From Desulfuromonadales bacterium (GTDB lineage: Bacteria > Desulfobacterota > Desulfuromonadia > Desulfuromonadales > BM103), in assembly GCA_030145205.1 (NCBI GenBank), contig JAQYVZ010000010.1:1-64000 (forward strand): 64,000 bases of DNA. Direction: 5' to 3'. Of the stretch, positions 54,499 through 63,978 are shown one piece after another. A model generated the notes under the pieces. The model searched no databases. It had not been told where the DNA came from and saw nothing but the letters and a program-made list of their open reading frames with translations. Position 1 is the stretch's first letter. Every line of letters starts with the position of its first letter. A program made the translations under genes and the position numbers.

Positions 54499-54535
54499 AA
54501 AAAGGCCGGGAGTCTTCATGACTCCCGGCCTTTTT
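54499..54535 (+). terminator. Terminator of icd
   Basis: Stem of 15 bases AAAAAGGCCGGGAGT / ACTCCCGGCCTTTTT with a seven-base loop. Possibly bidirectional with the convergent binding-protein gene. Confidence 0.9.
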
Positions 54536-54610
54536 GATTTAAAAAAGAGACAAGGCACCTGACTGGCACCCTGCCTCTTGACGTTCATTCAAGTGCAAAC
54601 AGCATCTCAA

Positions 54611-55450
54611 TCATTTGGGGACTTTCGCATCCACGATCCTGATAACCTTTTTCAGGCTGTCATAGTCAGAGGGTTGGACCTTGGCAAAACCGGTCAGACT
54701 CTTTTTGATCGATTTATAAACAGTCTCATCCTGTACAGAGAGCAGTGCTGCACAAATTTTCTCATAGGTTGCATCGTCAACGCCCGGGCCGACAGCAATC
54801 ATATGTTCGTAGACAGGCGGGGATTCTGCGATGATCTCAAGTCCTTTATCAACGTAGCTTGCAGCAACTGCAGGCTTAAGACCGCCGGCAGCAGCCTTCC
54901 CCCTCAGCACATTTGCTGCAACCTTGTCGTGTGTCCCGAAAAACGAGTAAGTGACCGAATCAAATACCTGCGCCTCCATCAACATGTATGCAGGCATATA
55001 AAATGAAAGGGTCGATTCTCTGTCACCAAAGGCAAACGCTTTTCCCGCAAGATCCTGGACGGATTTAATTCCGGACCCTTTCTTGGTGGCAATCACCCCC
55101 TTGAACGTTGTTTCACCATTATTTTCTACAGCAGCACAAATGCGGATTTTGCCAGGGTTCTCCTCGTCAAGAATTGCAAATCCTGCAGGTCCAAGATAAG
55201 CGATATCCACCGCTCCTGAAACAAGTGCCGCCATGGCCGTATCGTAGTCCTGTGCTCTTTTAAAGGTCACTTCCGCATCCAACTCCTTCTCCAGATATTT
55301 CATGAGGGGTGTAAACATCTGCACAAGGGTGGTTGGGCTTTTAAACGGATGGACTCCGAACACTAATGACTTCTGCGCTGCCCAGGCAGTCTGTGCGAAC
55401 AAACAGACAGAAACAGCCACAACAATTAACACGCGAACGTTTTTTTGCAT
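54611..55450 (-). CDS. PhnD-like periplasmic binding protein next to an MCP
   Basis: 279 residues from ATG 55450 (GGAGGC upstream). Signal peptide about 1-26 (ending AWA). PhnD/TauA-type fold: LVFGVHPFKSPTTLVQMFTPLMKYLEKEL, VSGAVDIAYLGPAGFAIL, KKGSGIKSVQDLAGKAFAFGDRESTLSFYMP, and LRGKAAAGGLKPAVAASY. There is no phn transporter gene; the gene directly upstream in the same operon is an MCP. A sensor for a phosphonate-like or other anion is plausible. The longer frame starting at 55537 overlaps the MCP stop and is not preferred. Confidence 0.82.
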   Translation of the reverse strand: MQKNVRVLIVVAVSVCLFAQTAWAAQKSLVFGVHPFKSPTTLVQMFTPLMKYLEKELDAEVTFKRAQDYDTAMAALVSGAVDIAYLGPAGFAILDEENPGKIRICAAVENNGETTFKGVIATKKGSGIKSVQDLAGKAFAFGDRESTLSFYMPAYMLMEAQVFDSVTYSFFGTHDKVAANVLRGKAAAGGLKPAVAASYVDKGLEIIAESPPVYEHMIAVGPGVDDATYEKICAALLSVQDETVYKSIKKSLTGFAKVQPSDYDSLKKVIRIVDAKVPK

Positions 55451-55533
55451 TTTTAGCCTCCTTGGCACTGCGTGGTTGTGTTGAAGAACCACAGCTTTCT
55501 GTTGACAACCCTGCTTCAGATTATTTTCCCATT

Positions 55534-57162
55534 TCAATACTGCTCACAATATTCTTTGCCTTCGGAAGGGCCTGATTGATGCATCGCTTCCGGTAGTTGC
55601 CGTTGCTCATAAGTTGTTGTCTCGCTGTCCTCCTCCTGGTGGTACAAGTCGCCCAACTGTTTATCGAGTTTGAATACGGAAATCATCTGCTGTAGTTGCT
55701 CGGCCTGTGCAGACAGTTCTTCAGATGTGGAAGCCATCTCTTCCGTTGCGGCGGCATTTTTCTGAATAACCTGATCGAGCTGTTGGATCGACCTGTTGAT
55801 TTGCTCTGCTCCAGCATCCTGTTCTTTACTGGCAGCACTGATTTCTTGAACCAGTTCAGCAGTCCTCTGGATTTCAGGCACCATGACTTGCAACATTTCA
55901 CCTGCCTTTTCAGAGATTTCAACACTGCTGCTCGACAATTCACTAATTTCGCCAGCAGCCAGCTGACTCCGCTCAGCCAGCTTACGTACTTCTGCCGCAA
56001 CAACAGCAAACCCTTTCCCATGTTCCCCTGCCCGCGCTGCTTCTATCGCGGCATTGAGCGCCAACAGGTTTGTTTGACGGGCAATCTCTTCGACGATCTG
56101 GATTTTACCAGCAATATCTTTCATGGCCGAAACCGTTGCATCGACAGCCTGTCCGCCTTCATGACCCTTCTGGGCCGCCTGGGTCGCTATTTTTTCGGTT
56201 TGCATTGCGTTGTCGGCATTTTGCCTGATATTGGCCACCATTTCTTCGACTGAAGAGGAGGCTTCCTCCGCTGACGCGGCCTGCTCCGAAGCGCCCTGGT
56301 TCAGAACTGCACTGGTCTCCGTCAATTGCATTGCGCCGGACCGAACCTGGTAGGCTGAACGGGCAATCTCACCAATCAGCCCGGTCATTTTCTCTTTCAA
56401 AACCTGCAATGATTGCCCCATGGTGTCACGGTCTGAAACCAGGGACAGTTCAACCGTTAAATCCGCGTCGGCAATTTTTTCCAATTGCTGAATTTTTTCA
56501 GTGATTGCATCCAAAAAGAGATTCACACTTTCAATCACCATCCCAATTTCATCATTGCTCAATTTACTGGTCCGCAGAGAGATATCATTCGTTGCCTCCA
56601 TGTCACGCATGGTGCCAACCAGGTTCATCAACGGCCTGATAATAATGCGATGCAACAAAATCCACACAGCAATCGTCATAACAAAGGCCAAAACAATGAT
56701 TTTTTGCCCGGTTGAAACGATCTCGGCCATCAGGGCATCATCAACACTCTTGGTAGACATAACGACTTCAAACCGTCCAAGGTTTTCCTTGTCGTATGTC
56801 AGGTCCTGACTTGCCTCTGAAACATAACCGTCAGGAAGTTCACTCAGGGTGATCATTCCACCTTCAGCATCGCGCCCGCGCGCATGCCAGAACGCACCGG
56901 CTTCATTGAAAACAACCACAACCTTGACATCCTGATTGTTCATTTCAGCCGACAGGAAATTTTCCACCTGTTGATCATCAAATGCGTACAAAGCATCCGG
57001 TAAGGTCAACCCGGCACGTTTGACGATCGCCTGACGTTGACTATCCAGGTTAGACAACACTTCAGTCTGGCGCTGCTTATAGTTAACCGCACCAAGCCCG
57101 ACCAGAGAGAGCGTAATAATGCAAATGAACCAAACCAGTAATTTGATACGCAGACTTTTCAT
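55534..57162 (-). CDS. Methyl-accepting chemotaxis protein (copy 2)
   Basis: 542 residues. TM1 about 9-27, a small periplasmic domain (about 28-150, [20 protein letters not shown]), TM2 about 153-173, HAMP ([16 protein letters not shown]) and the signalling domain with the same tip as the MCP at 28245 ([41 protein letters not shown]). Encoded upstream of a PhnD-like binding protein. The C-terminus ends EYCEQY and does not match the aromatic pentapeptide as well as the other MCP. Behind a sigma-54 promoter and palindrome A. Confidence 0.94.
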   Translation of the reverse strand: MKSLRIKLLVWFICIITLSLVGLGAVNYKQRQTEVLSNLDSQRQAIVKRAGLTLPDALYAFDDQQVENFLSAEMNNQDVKVVVVFNEAGAFWHARGRDAEGGMITLSELPDGYVSEASQDLTYDKENLGRFEVVMSTKSVDDALMAEIVSTGQKIIVLAFVMTIAVWILLHRIIIRPLMNLVGTMRDMEATNDISLRTSKLSNDEIGMVIESVNLFLDAITEKIQQLEKIADADLTVELSLVSDRDTMGQSLQVLKEKMTGLIGEIARSAYQVRSGAMQLTETSAVLNQGASEQAASAEEASSSVEEMVANIRQNADNAMQTEKIATQAAQKGHEGGQAVDATVSAMKDIAGKIQIVEEIARQTNLLALNAAIEAARAGEHGKGFAVVAAEVRKLAERSQLAAGEISELSSSSVEISEKAGEMLQVMVPEIQRTAELVQEISAASKEQDAGAEQINRSIQQLDQVIQKNAAATEEMASTSEELSAQAEQLQQMISVFKLDKQLGDLYHQEEDSETTTYEQRQLPEAMHQSGPSEGKEYCEQY

Positions 57163-57235
57163 GGGTGCACGCCTTCCCTGGGAACTCGCCTCAAGAAATA
57201 CATTGTCATGTCTCTATTTGATGAAACGATAGGAG

Positions 57236-57251
57236 AGCAAAAAGAAAGCCA
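57236..57251 (-). promoter_or_regulatory. Sigma-54 promoter of the MCP-binding protein unit
   Basis: Minus strand TGGCTT-TCTTT-TTGCT: GG and GC ten bases apart, matching TGGCAC-N5-TTGCW except AC to TT. Start near 57225, about 63 bases before the MCP ATG. Confidence 0.7.
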
Positions 57252-57436
57252 ATTCGCAGCGTCGAGAAAACAAAGGAAGCACAACGTCGCCCGAGATGCA
57301 CAGCACCACAGTTAAGCAATTATCATTTAAGGGTTTTCACCTTAACCCGGCGACACTATTTTTGTGACAATAACAACTGTACATAGCGTTCAAGAAATCC
57401 TGTGCAAGAGAAACCCAAGCAAAAGCACGTGGAACG

Positions 57437-57454
57437 TGTCACAACTTTGTGACA
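57437..57454. promoter_or_regulatory. Chemosensory palindrome, site A
   Basis: TGTCACA-ACTT-TGTGACA, about 210 bases upstream of the expected start of the MCP transcript. Half-sites on both sides suggest cooperative binding. Confidence 0.65.
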
Positions 57455-57739
57455 GCAGAAGTGCCATGGCACACTTTTCCCGTGACAACAAAATGAAAAT
57501 TGTCCTTGGTTGTCCGGCATATTTCTGACATGCTTTAAACGAAGGGTTTCCGAACTGGACCATTGACGCCTGCAAATTCAAACATCTACATTTAAAGCAG
57601 AAGACACTGAAGAGCTCAAAAACCCCATCATTTTCATGGCCGCAGCACGCCATAGCTTTACGCACAAACTGTTGTTTAAGCGACAATATCTGGCGCCCAA
57701 AAAAACCCTGAGATAATTTTAAGAAAAGTGCAAAGACGC

Positions 57740-57772
57740 TTGACACCCGAAACGGGTTTGTATACTGTATAC
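57740..57772 (+). promoter_or_regulatory. mdh promoter with a TCA-type palindromic operator
   Basis: -35 TTGACA (57740-57745), then 14 bases to GTATACTGTATAC (57760-57772), which is identical to the icd site and covers the -10 (TACTGT at 17 bases). The leader is about 95 bases. Confidence 0.8.
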
Positions 57773-57789
57773 AGCGTTGTTTTATATGA

Positions 57790-58839
<1,050 letters not shown>

Positions 58840-58862
58840 AATTAACTCAGAGTTGCCGAACG

Positions 58863-58894
58863 AAAGAAGGGCAATGGCAACATTGCCCTTCTTT
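58863..58894 (+). terminator. Terminator of mdh
   Basis: Perfect 14-base stem AAAGAAGGGCAATG / CATTGCCCTTCTTT with the loop GCAA. Confidence 0.85.
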
Positions 58895-59077
58895 GCATAT
58901 CCATTCCGTGATTTCGACAGTTTGACACTCGTCTGAGTAACCCTATTTATCACGCAAAATAAAAGAACTGAAAAACCGAATTTACTTGTGGAATTAGCTG
59001 TTATTTTATGCTAAGTTCGCCGCGATTTTTCAGTTGGTATTAGCAGCAACAAATCCCAGAAAAGGAGATAGACCGGA

Positions 59078-59269
59078 ATGAGCGGTGCAAGAATCGAAGT
59101 TATTGAGCGCAATTGCAAAGCATGTAGCATTTGTGCCGAGTTCTGTCCGAAGGATGTTCTGGAGATGGATGTCTTCGTGGTTAAAGTGGTTAAACCTGAA
59201 GACTGCATCAAGTGCATGCAGTGCGAGCTGCTGTGTCCTGATTTTGCCATCAAGGTCCACGACGCGTAA
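59078..59269 (+). CDS. korD: 2-oxoglutarate:ferredoxin oxidoreductase, ferredoxin-like delta subunit
   Basis: 63 residues with two [4Fe-4S] motifs: CKACSICAEFCP and CIKCMQCELLCP. Passes electrons from the korAB core to free ferredoxin. GGAG upstream of the ATG; starts a four-gene operon with spacings of 29, -1 and 25 bases. Confidence 0.92.
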   Translation: MSGARIEVIERNCKACSICAEFCPKDVLEMDVFVVKVVKPEDCIKCMQCELLCPDFAIKVHDA

Positions 59270-59298
59270 CCAACCGATTTTAAGAGGAGGATATAAAC

Positions 59299-60438
59299 GT
59301 GGCAAAGAAAACTGCTCTTGTACAGGGTAATCAGGCATGTGCTGCCGGAGCGATTTACGCCGGCTGTACATTCTTTGGTGGATACCCCATCACTCCGTCG
59401 ACCGAGGTGGCCGAGGAGATGTCAGAACTGCTGCCGACCGTTGGCGGCAAATTCATCCAAATGGAAGACGAAATCGGCGCAATGGCATCTGTCATTGGTG
59501 CTTCGTTGACCGGTGCCAAGGCCCTGACGGCCACTTCCGGCCCCGGCGTTTCCCTCAAACAGGAACTGATCGGCTATGCCTGCATCGCCGAAACTCCCTG
59601 CGTCATCATCAACGTTATGCGTGGCGGCCCTTCGACAGGCATGCCGACCGGCCCCGGCCAGTCCGACGTCATGCAGGCCCGCTGGGGTACGCACGGTGAC
59701 CATGCTGCAATCGCGCTGGTTCCCGAGTCGATCCAGGAGATCTTCACCGAGACCGTTCGCGCCTTCAACCTGGCTGAGAAATATCGTATGCCGGTTCAGG
59801 TGCTGTTCGACGAGATCGTCGGCCACATGCGTGAGCGTATTGTTTACCCCGAACCGGGCGAACTCGAACTCATCGATCGTGACCCCGTTACAGTTAGCCC
59901 CGAAGATTACAAGCCTTACGACTCCACCAAGGGCTTGGTTCCGCCGCTGGCATCGTTCGGCTCTGAGTACAAGTACCACGTTACCGGCTTGAACAAGGCG
60001 GATGACGGCTTCCCGACCACCAAGGCCTCGCTGGTTGACGCCGAAGAGCGTCGCCAGATCGACAAGGTTGAGTGCCCGGAAGCACGTGCCGACATTGAGT
60101 CGAACGAAGAGTTCATGACCGAAGACGCTGAGGTAATCCTCTGGGCCTACGGTTCCAGTGCCCGTTCTGCCCGTTACGCGGTGAATGAACTGCGTAAAGA
60201 AGGCATCAAGGCCGGTCTGTTCCGCCCGATCACCCTCTGGCCCTTCCCGGAGAAGCGCACCGCCGAACTGGCCAATCAGGCCAAGGCGATTATCGTTCCG
60301 GAAATGAACCTCGGCCAGATGATCCACGAAGTTGAGCGTGTTGCCCTGGGCAATTGCGCAATTGAAGGGGTCTTCCGGGTTGACGGCGATCCGCTCAACC
60401 CTGGTCAGATCATCGACAAAGTGAAGGAGGTCATCTAA
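59299..60438 (+). CDS. korA: 2-oxoglutarate:ferredoxin oxidoreductase, alpha subunit
   Basis: 379 residues. CoA-acylating oxidation of 2-oxoglutarate to succinyl-CoA with ferredoxin as acceptor; with AcnB and Icd it completes the oxidative arm of the TCA cycle. GGYPITPSTEVAEEM, IQMEDEIGAMASVIGASLTGAKALTATSGPG, and the substrate loop VMRGGPSTGMPTGPGQSDVMQARWGTHGD are those of the 2-oxoglutarate type. GTG start with GAGGAGG. Its TAA overlaps the korB ATG by one base. Confidence 0.95.
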   Translation: MAKKTALVQGNQACAAGAIYAGCTFFGGYPITPSTEVAEEMSELLPTVGGKFIQMEDEIGAMASVIGASLTGAKALTATSGPGVSLKQELIGYACIAETPCVIINVMRGGPSTGMPTGPGQSDVMQARWGTHGDHAAIALVPESIQEIFTETVRAFNLAEKYRMPVQVLFDEIVGHMRERIVYPEPGELELIDRDPVTVSPEDYKPYDSTKGLVPPLASFGSEYKYHVTGLNKADDGFPTTKASLVDAEERRQIDKVECPEARADIESNEEFMTEDAEVILWAYGSSARSARYAVNELRKEGIKAGLFRPITLWPFPEKRTAELANQAKAIIVPEMNLGQMIHEVERVALGNCAIEGVFRVDGDPLNPGQIIDKVKEVI

Positions 60439-61259
60439 TGGCTTACGATTACGAAAAATCAATCCGCCCCGGCAAGCTCCCGCATATCTGGTGCCCCGGC
60501 TGCGGTCACGGCATTGTCATGAAAGGTCTGATCCGGGCGATGGACACCTGTGAACTGGACCGTAACAACACTGCGATTGTTTCCGGTATCGGCTGCGCCA
60601 GCCGCCTGCCTGGTTACCTTGATGCCTGCACCCTGCACACCGCTCACGGCCGTGCAGCAGCATTTGCAACTGGCGTCAAGATGGCTAAGCCTGAAATGAC
60701 CGTGATCTGCTGCGGCGGCGACGGCGATGGCACCGCGATCGGCGGTAACCACTTCATCCATGCCTGCCGGCGTAACATCAACATGACCTACGTGATCATG
60801 AACAACTTCATCTACGGTATGACCGGCGGTCAGTTCTCTCCGTGTACCCCGACAGGCATGAAAGCCTCGACCACGCCTTACGGCAACCCCGACCCGGTTT
60901 TCGACATCAGTAAACTGGCCATCGGAGCCGGCGCAACTTTCGTTGCCCGCACCACGGCGGCTCATCCGCGCGAGATTGATAAACTGATCGCTCAGGGAAT
61001 CAAGCACAACGGGATGTCCATCATTGAGGTCCTTGACGATTGCCCGACCAGCTATGGTCGCCGCAACAAGTTCCGTTCCGTCGTCGATATGATGAAGCGC
61101 CTCAAAAAAGATGCGGTTCCTGCCAAGGCTGCTGCCAAGATGACTCCCGAGCAGCTCGAAGGCAAGTTCCTGACCGGTGTCCTGTACCACGACAATGAGA
61201 AGGCTGAGTATACAGAACAGTATGCTGCCCTTATCAAACGCGTCCAAGAAGGCGCCTGA
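60438..61259 (+). CDS. korB: 2-oxoglutarate:ferredoxin oxidoreductase, beta subunit
   Basis: 273 residues. Carries thiamine diphosphate: HIWCPGCGHGIVMKGLIRAM, CASRLPGYLD, LHTAHGRAAAFATGVKMA, and GGDGDGTAIGGNHFIHACRRN with the DGD metal site, then NNFIYGMTGGQFSPCTP. TAATG overlap with korA. Confidence 0.95.
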   Translation: MAYDYEKSIRPGKLPHIWCPGCGHGIVMKGLIRAMDTCELDRNNTAIVSGIGCASRLPGYLDACTLHTAHGRAAAFATGVKMAKPEMTVICCGGDGDGTAIGGNHFIHACRRNINMTYVIMNNFIYGMTGGQFSPCTPTGMKASTTPYGNPDPVFDISKLAIGAGATFVARTTAAHPREIDKLIAQGIKHNGMSIIEVLDDCPTSYGRRNKFRSVVDMMKRLKKDAVPAKAAAKMTPEQLEGKFLTGVLYHDNEKAEYTEQYAALIKRVQEGA

Positions 61260-61284
61260 TCACTTGTATATAGGAGATTGAACC

Positions 61285-61833
61285 ATGGCAGAACGTTATG
61301 AGATTCGGTTTTCCGGCGCCGGTGGTCAAGGCCTGATCACAGCCGGTATCATTCTTGCGGAAGCCGCCGCAATCATTGAAGGCAAGAGTGCCCTGCAGTC
61401 CCAGAGCTACGGCCCTGAGGCCCGCGGTGGTGCATCCAAATCTGAGGTTATTATCTCTGATGGCCCGATTGACTACCCGAAGGCAACCATTGTTGATGCC
61501 TGCCTGGCGATGACCCAGGAAGCTGCCGACAAGTACGCGAACGGCATCAAAAAGGGCGGTCTGTTGCTGCTTGATGACGACTTCGTCAAAACAGAGCCAG
61601 AAGGCGACTTCACCATCTATCGCCTGCCGATCATGCGCATGGCCAAGGAAGACATCGGCCGTGAAATCGTTGCCAATGTTATTGCACTGGCCGCAGTCAT
61701 CGGCATGACAGGTGTTGTTTCGAAGGAAGCGGGCGAAGAAGCCGTTGTTCGGCGCGTTCCCCCGGCATTCAAAGAGCTGAACCAGAAAGCGTTTGCCCTC
61801 GGTTACGAGAAGGGTAAAGCTCTGCTCAACTAA
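61285..61833 (+). CDS. korC: 2-oxoglutarate:ferredoxin oxidoreductase, gamma subunit
   Basis: 182 residues. FSGAGGQGLITAGIILAEAAA, LQSQSYGPEARGGASKSEVIIS, and GMTGVVSKEAGEEAV identify the gamma domain, which in related enzymes completes the CoA-binding heterotetramer. Follows korB by 25 bases. A terminator follows. Confidence 0.94.
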   Translation: MAERYEIRFSGAGGQGLITAGIILAEAAAIIEGKSALQSQSYGPEARGGASKSEVIISDGPIDYPKATIVDACLAMTQEAADKYANGIKKGGLLLLDDDFVKTEPEGDFTIYRLPIMRMAKEDIGREIVANVIALAAVIGMTGVVSKEAGEEAVVRRVPPAFKELNQKAFALGYEKGKALLN

Positions 61834-61856
61834 GCTCAACGCATTATGTAAGACCC

Positions 61857-61894
61857 AAAAGCCCCTGTCCTCCTTTGAGGATGGGGGCTTTTTT
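61857..61894 (+). terminator. Terminator of korDABC
   Basis: Stem of 16 bases with a two-base mismatch (AAAAGCCCCTGTCCTC / GAGGATGGGGGCTTTT), followed by T-rich sequence. Confidence 0.85.
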
Positions 61895-61971
61895 CTTGCG
61901 TAGGAATGATCCGCAACCGGCAATCCATGTTATGCTTCGGCTCGGTATTTCTCTCCGTTGGAGTCGTGGTC

Positions 61972-62628
61972 ATGTCGAAACAATCTCAAGCCCTCTCATG
62001 CCCGCTGTGCACAGACACCCCTCCACAACACTTTCACAAGGACAAAACCCGCGACTATTACCGCTGTCCGAACTGTCATCTGACTTTCGTACCTGAACGG
62101 TATCACCTCAGTCTTGCCGATGAGCTGGCCGAGTATCAGCTACACCAGAACGACCCAAATGACCCCGGATACCGCCGCTTCCTGAGCCGGCTGGCAACAC
62201 CTCTGCTCCAACAGCTGTCACCCGCCAGCTACGGCCTCGACTTCGGATCCGGCCCTGGGCCAACCCTGTCGCATCTACTATCAGAGCAGGGGCATCACGT
62301 GAACCTCTACGATCCCTTCTTTGCTCCTGACACAGAAGTTCTCGACATGATTTATGACTTCATCACCGCCAGTGAGGTTGTCGAACATCTTCGGCAACCA
62401 CGCCAGGAGTTTGAGCGCCTTTGGTCCCTGCTACATCCCGGCGGCTGGTTGGGCATTATGACCAAGCTTGCCCTGGACGCCGAGGCCTTCTCCCGCTGGC
62501 ACTACAAAAACGACCACACCCACATTCTCTTCTTCTCAAAAACCACCTTTGAATGGCTGGCTGATCACTGGCAGGCCCGTCTGATGTTTGTGGGCAAAGA
62601 CGTCATCCTTCTGCAGAAAACTTTTTAA
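61972..62628 (+). CDS. SAM-dependent methyltransferase with N-terminal zinc ribbon
   Basis: 218 residues from ATG 61972. A zinc-ribbon-like pair (CPLC at about 11-14, CPNC at about 34-37) leads a class I methyltransferase-like fold: YGLDFGSGPGPTLSHLLSEQGHHVNLYDPFF (SAM-binding motif I), and FITASEVVEHLRQPRQEFERLWSLLHPGGWLGIMT (motifs with EVxEH). The substrate is unknown. Start uncertain: the frame is open from 61906, but the residues before 61972 look unconserved. Confidence 0.8.
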   Translation: MSKQSQALSCPLCTDTPPQHFHKDKTRDYYRCPNCHLTFVPERYHLSLADELAEYQLHQNDPNDPGYRRFLSRLATPLLQQLSPASYGLDFGSGPGPTLSHLLSEQGHHVNLYDPFFAPDTEVLDMIYDFITASEVVEHLRQPRQEFERLWSLLHPGGWLGIMTKLALDAEAFSRWHYKNDHTHILFFSKTTFEWLADHWQARLMFVGKDVILLQKTF

Positions 62629-62683
62629 ATCGATACGTTTCCTCAGACGTCATGATAAACAGCTGCTTTCATTCACTTTCTCG

Positions 62684-62711
62684 TTGACAACTTCCAATTT
62701 TAAGCTATGAT
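62684..62711 (+). promoter_or_regulatory. Sigma-70 promoter of the vWA-OmpA gene
   Basis: -35 TTGACA (62684-62689), 16 bases, -10 TATGAT (62706-62711). About 150 bases of AT-rich leader follow. Confidence 0.7.
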
Positions 62712-62867
62712 TAATTTGACTATTTTAGTAAACTTTGTGATTTGTTGAATTTCAGAACAATTGATGACTCCCCAAAAATTGACGCCGCTGAATTCTACGC
62801 TATCCTATATGGCATGAATAAAGCCTTTACAACCCTATGTTGTTTTTCTTAAAAGGAGAGAATGCCC

Positions 62868-63932
62868 ATGAAAAAGTTTACCCTCGTTTCTATTCTGATC
62901 GGTTTGGCGCTTTGCCTGGCCCTGCCCCTGACAGCATCTGCTGAGGTAGTAAAAAAAGCAGACAACTTCATCCTGTTTCTTGACCAATCCGGCTCCATGA
63001 CGCATGAGAGCCAGGCAGCTCTCGGCCAGAACAAACTCGATCATGCGAAAGCAACCATTACCAGGCTCGACCAGGTCATCCCCGAACTGGGCTACACGGG
63101 TTCCGGTGCGGTTTTCGCCCCATACAAAGTAGTTGCCGAGCCTGCTGTCTACAAAACCAACAGCCTGAGCTCGGACTTTGCTTCAGCGGCCCCCGGCTTT
63201 AACCTGAAGACCACTTTGGGTGACGGTCTGACCGACATTGGTCCTCTGGTCGGTGGCCTCACAGGCAAGACAGCTCTGATCATCTTTACCGACGGCGATT
63301 CCAACTCCGGCTCCGATGCAGTCGCCTCGGCTCAAGCTCTCTACGCAGCCAATGCTGACAAGCTCTGTATCCATGTCGTCAGTTACGCCGACACGGCCAA
63401 TGGCGAGCAGGTCATCGCAGCGATCCGGGCTCTCTCCGGTTGCAGTGTTGCTGCTGATGCAGCGGCCCTGAATGACGATGCCGCCTTGGCGCAATTTGCC
63501 AAGGATGTCCTTTATAAGGATGTAAAACCTGCGCCTGTCGTAAAGAAACCTGCGCCTGTTGTGAAGCCAGCTCCGGTTATTAAGAAGGAAGTGATCACCT
63601 TCAACCTGCTGTTCGATTTCGACAAAGCGGACATAAAGGACGAAATGATTCCCATGCTGGAGCAGGCCAAGATGATCCTTGATGAAGAAGCGGGTTCAGT
63701 CTTTACCGTAGCCGGCCACACTGATGCAAGTGGCCCTGAAGCCTACAACCAAGGCCTCTCTGAGCGTCGCTCTGCTGCCGTCAAGACTTGGCTGGTGGAG
63801 AATGGCGTAGCCGCGAACAGGCTGAAAACAACGGGCTTCGGAGAAACCCAGCCGAAGTACGACAACACCACGGACGAAGGCCGTCGCCTCAACCGGCGCG
63901 TAGAACTCATCAGCACACCGGTTGCCATGTAA
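62868..63932 (+). CDS. Secreted vWA-OmpA outer-membrane/peptidoglycan protein
   Basis: 354 residues from ATG 62868; ATG 62862 six bases earlier sits too close to AAGGAG. Signal peptide about 1-25 (ending ASA). A von Willebrand A domain (about 30-215) with the metal site FLDQSGSMTHES (DxSGS), a Pro/Lys/Val linker of KPAPVV repeats (about 222-240), and a C-terminal OmpA domain (LLFDFDKADIKDEMIPML, VAGHTDASGPEAYNQGLSERRSAAVKTWL, RRLNRRVELI) that binds peptidoglycan. Surface attachment or envelope integrity is inferred. Confidence 0.87.
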   Translation: MKKFTLVSILIGLALCLALPLTASAEVVKKADNFILFLDQSGSMTHESQAALGQNKLDHAKATITRLDQVIPELGYTGSGAVFAPYKVVAEPAVYKTNSLSSDFASAAPGFNLKTTLGDGLTDIGPLVGGLTGKTALIIFTDGDSNSGSDAVASAQALYAANADKLCIHVVSYADTANGEQVIAAIRALSGCSVAADAAALNDDAALAQFAKDVLYKDVKPAPVVKKPAPVVKPAPVIKKEVITFNLLFDFDKADIKDEMIPMLEQAKMILDEEAGSVFTVAGHTDASGPEAYNQGLSERRSAAVKTWLVENGVAANRLKTTGFGETQPKYDNTTDEGRRLNRRVELISTPVAM

Positions 63933-63940
63933 TCAACAAA

Positions 63941-63978
63941 AAAACGGCCCGGAGCAGCTTTGCCCGGGCCGTTTTTTT
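63941..63978 (+). terminator. Terminator of the vWA-OmpA gene
   Basis: Stem of 12 bases AAAACGGCCCGG / CCGGGCCGTTTT with an 11-base loop and a run of seven T. Confidence 0.9.

Noticed and set aside
57437-57454. Reading the chemosensory palindromes as CRP/FNR-type sites
   Set aside because: CRP-type sites read TGTGA-N6-TCACA. Here the half-sites are in the reverse order (CACA inside left, TGTG inside right), so the geometry does not fit.
57390-57746. 118-codon frame on the minus strand between MCP2 and mdh
   Set aside because: It overlaps palindrome A and the mdh -35 region, has no ribosome site or domain, and its Cys/Phe-rich composition looks random.
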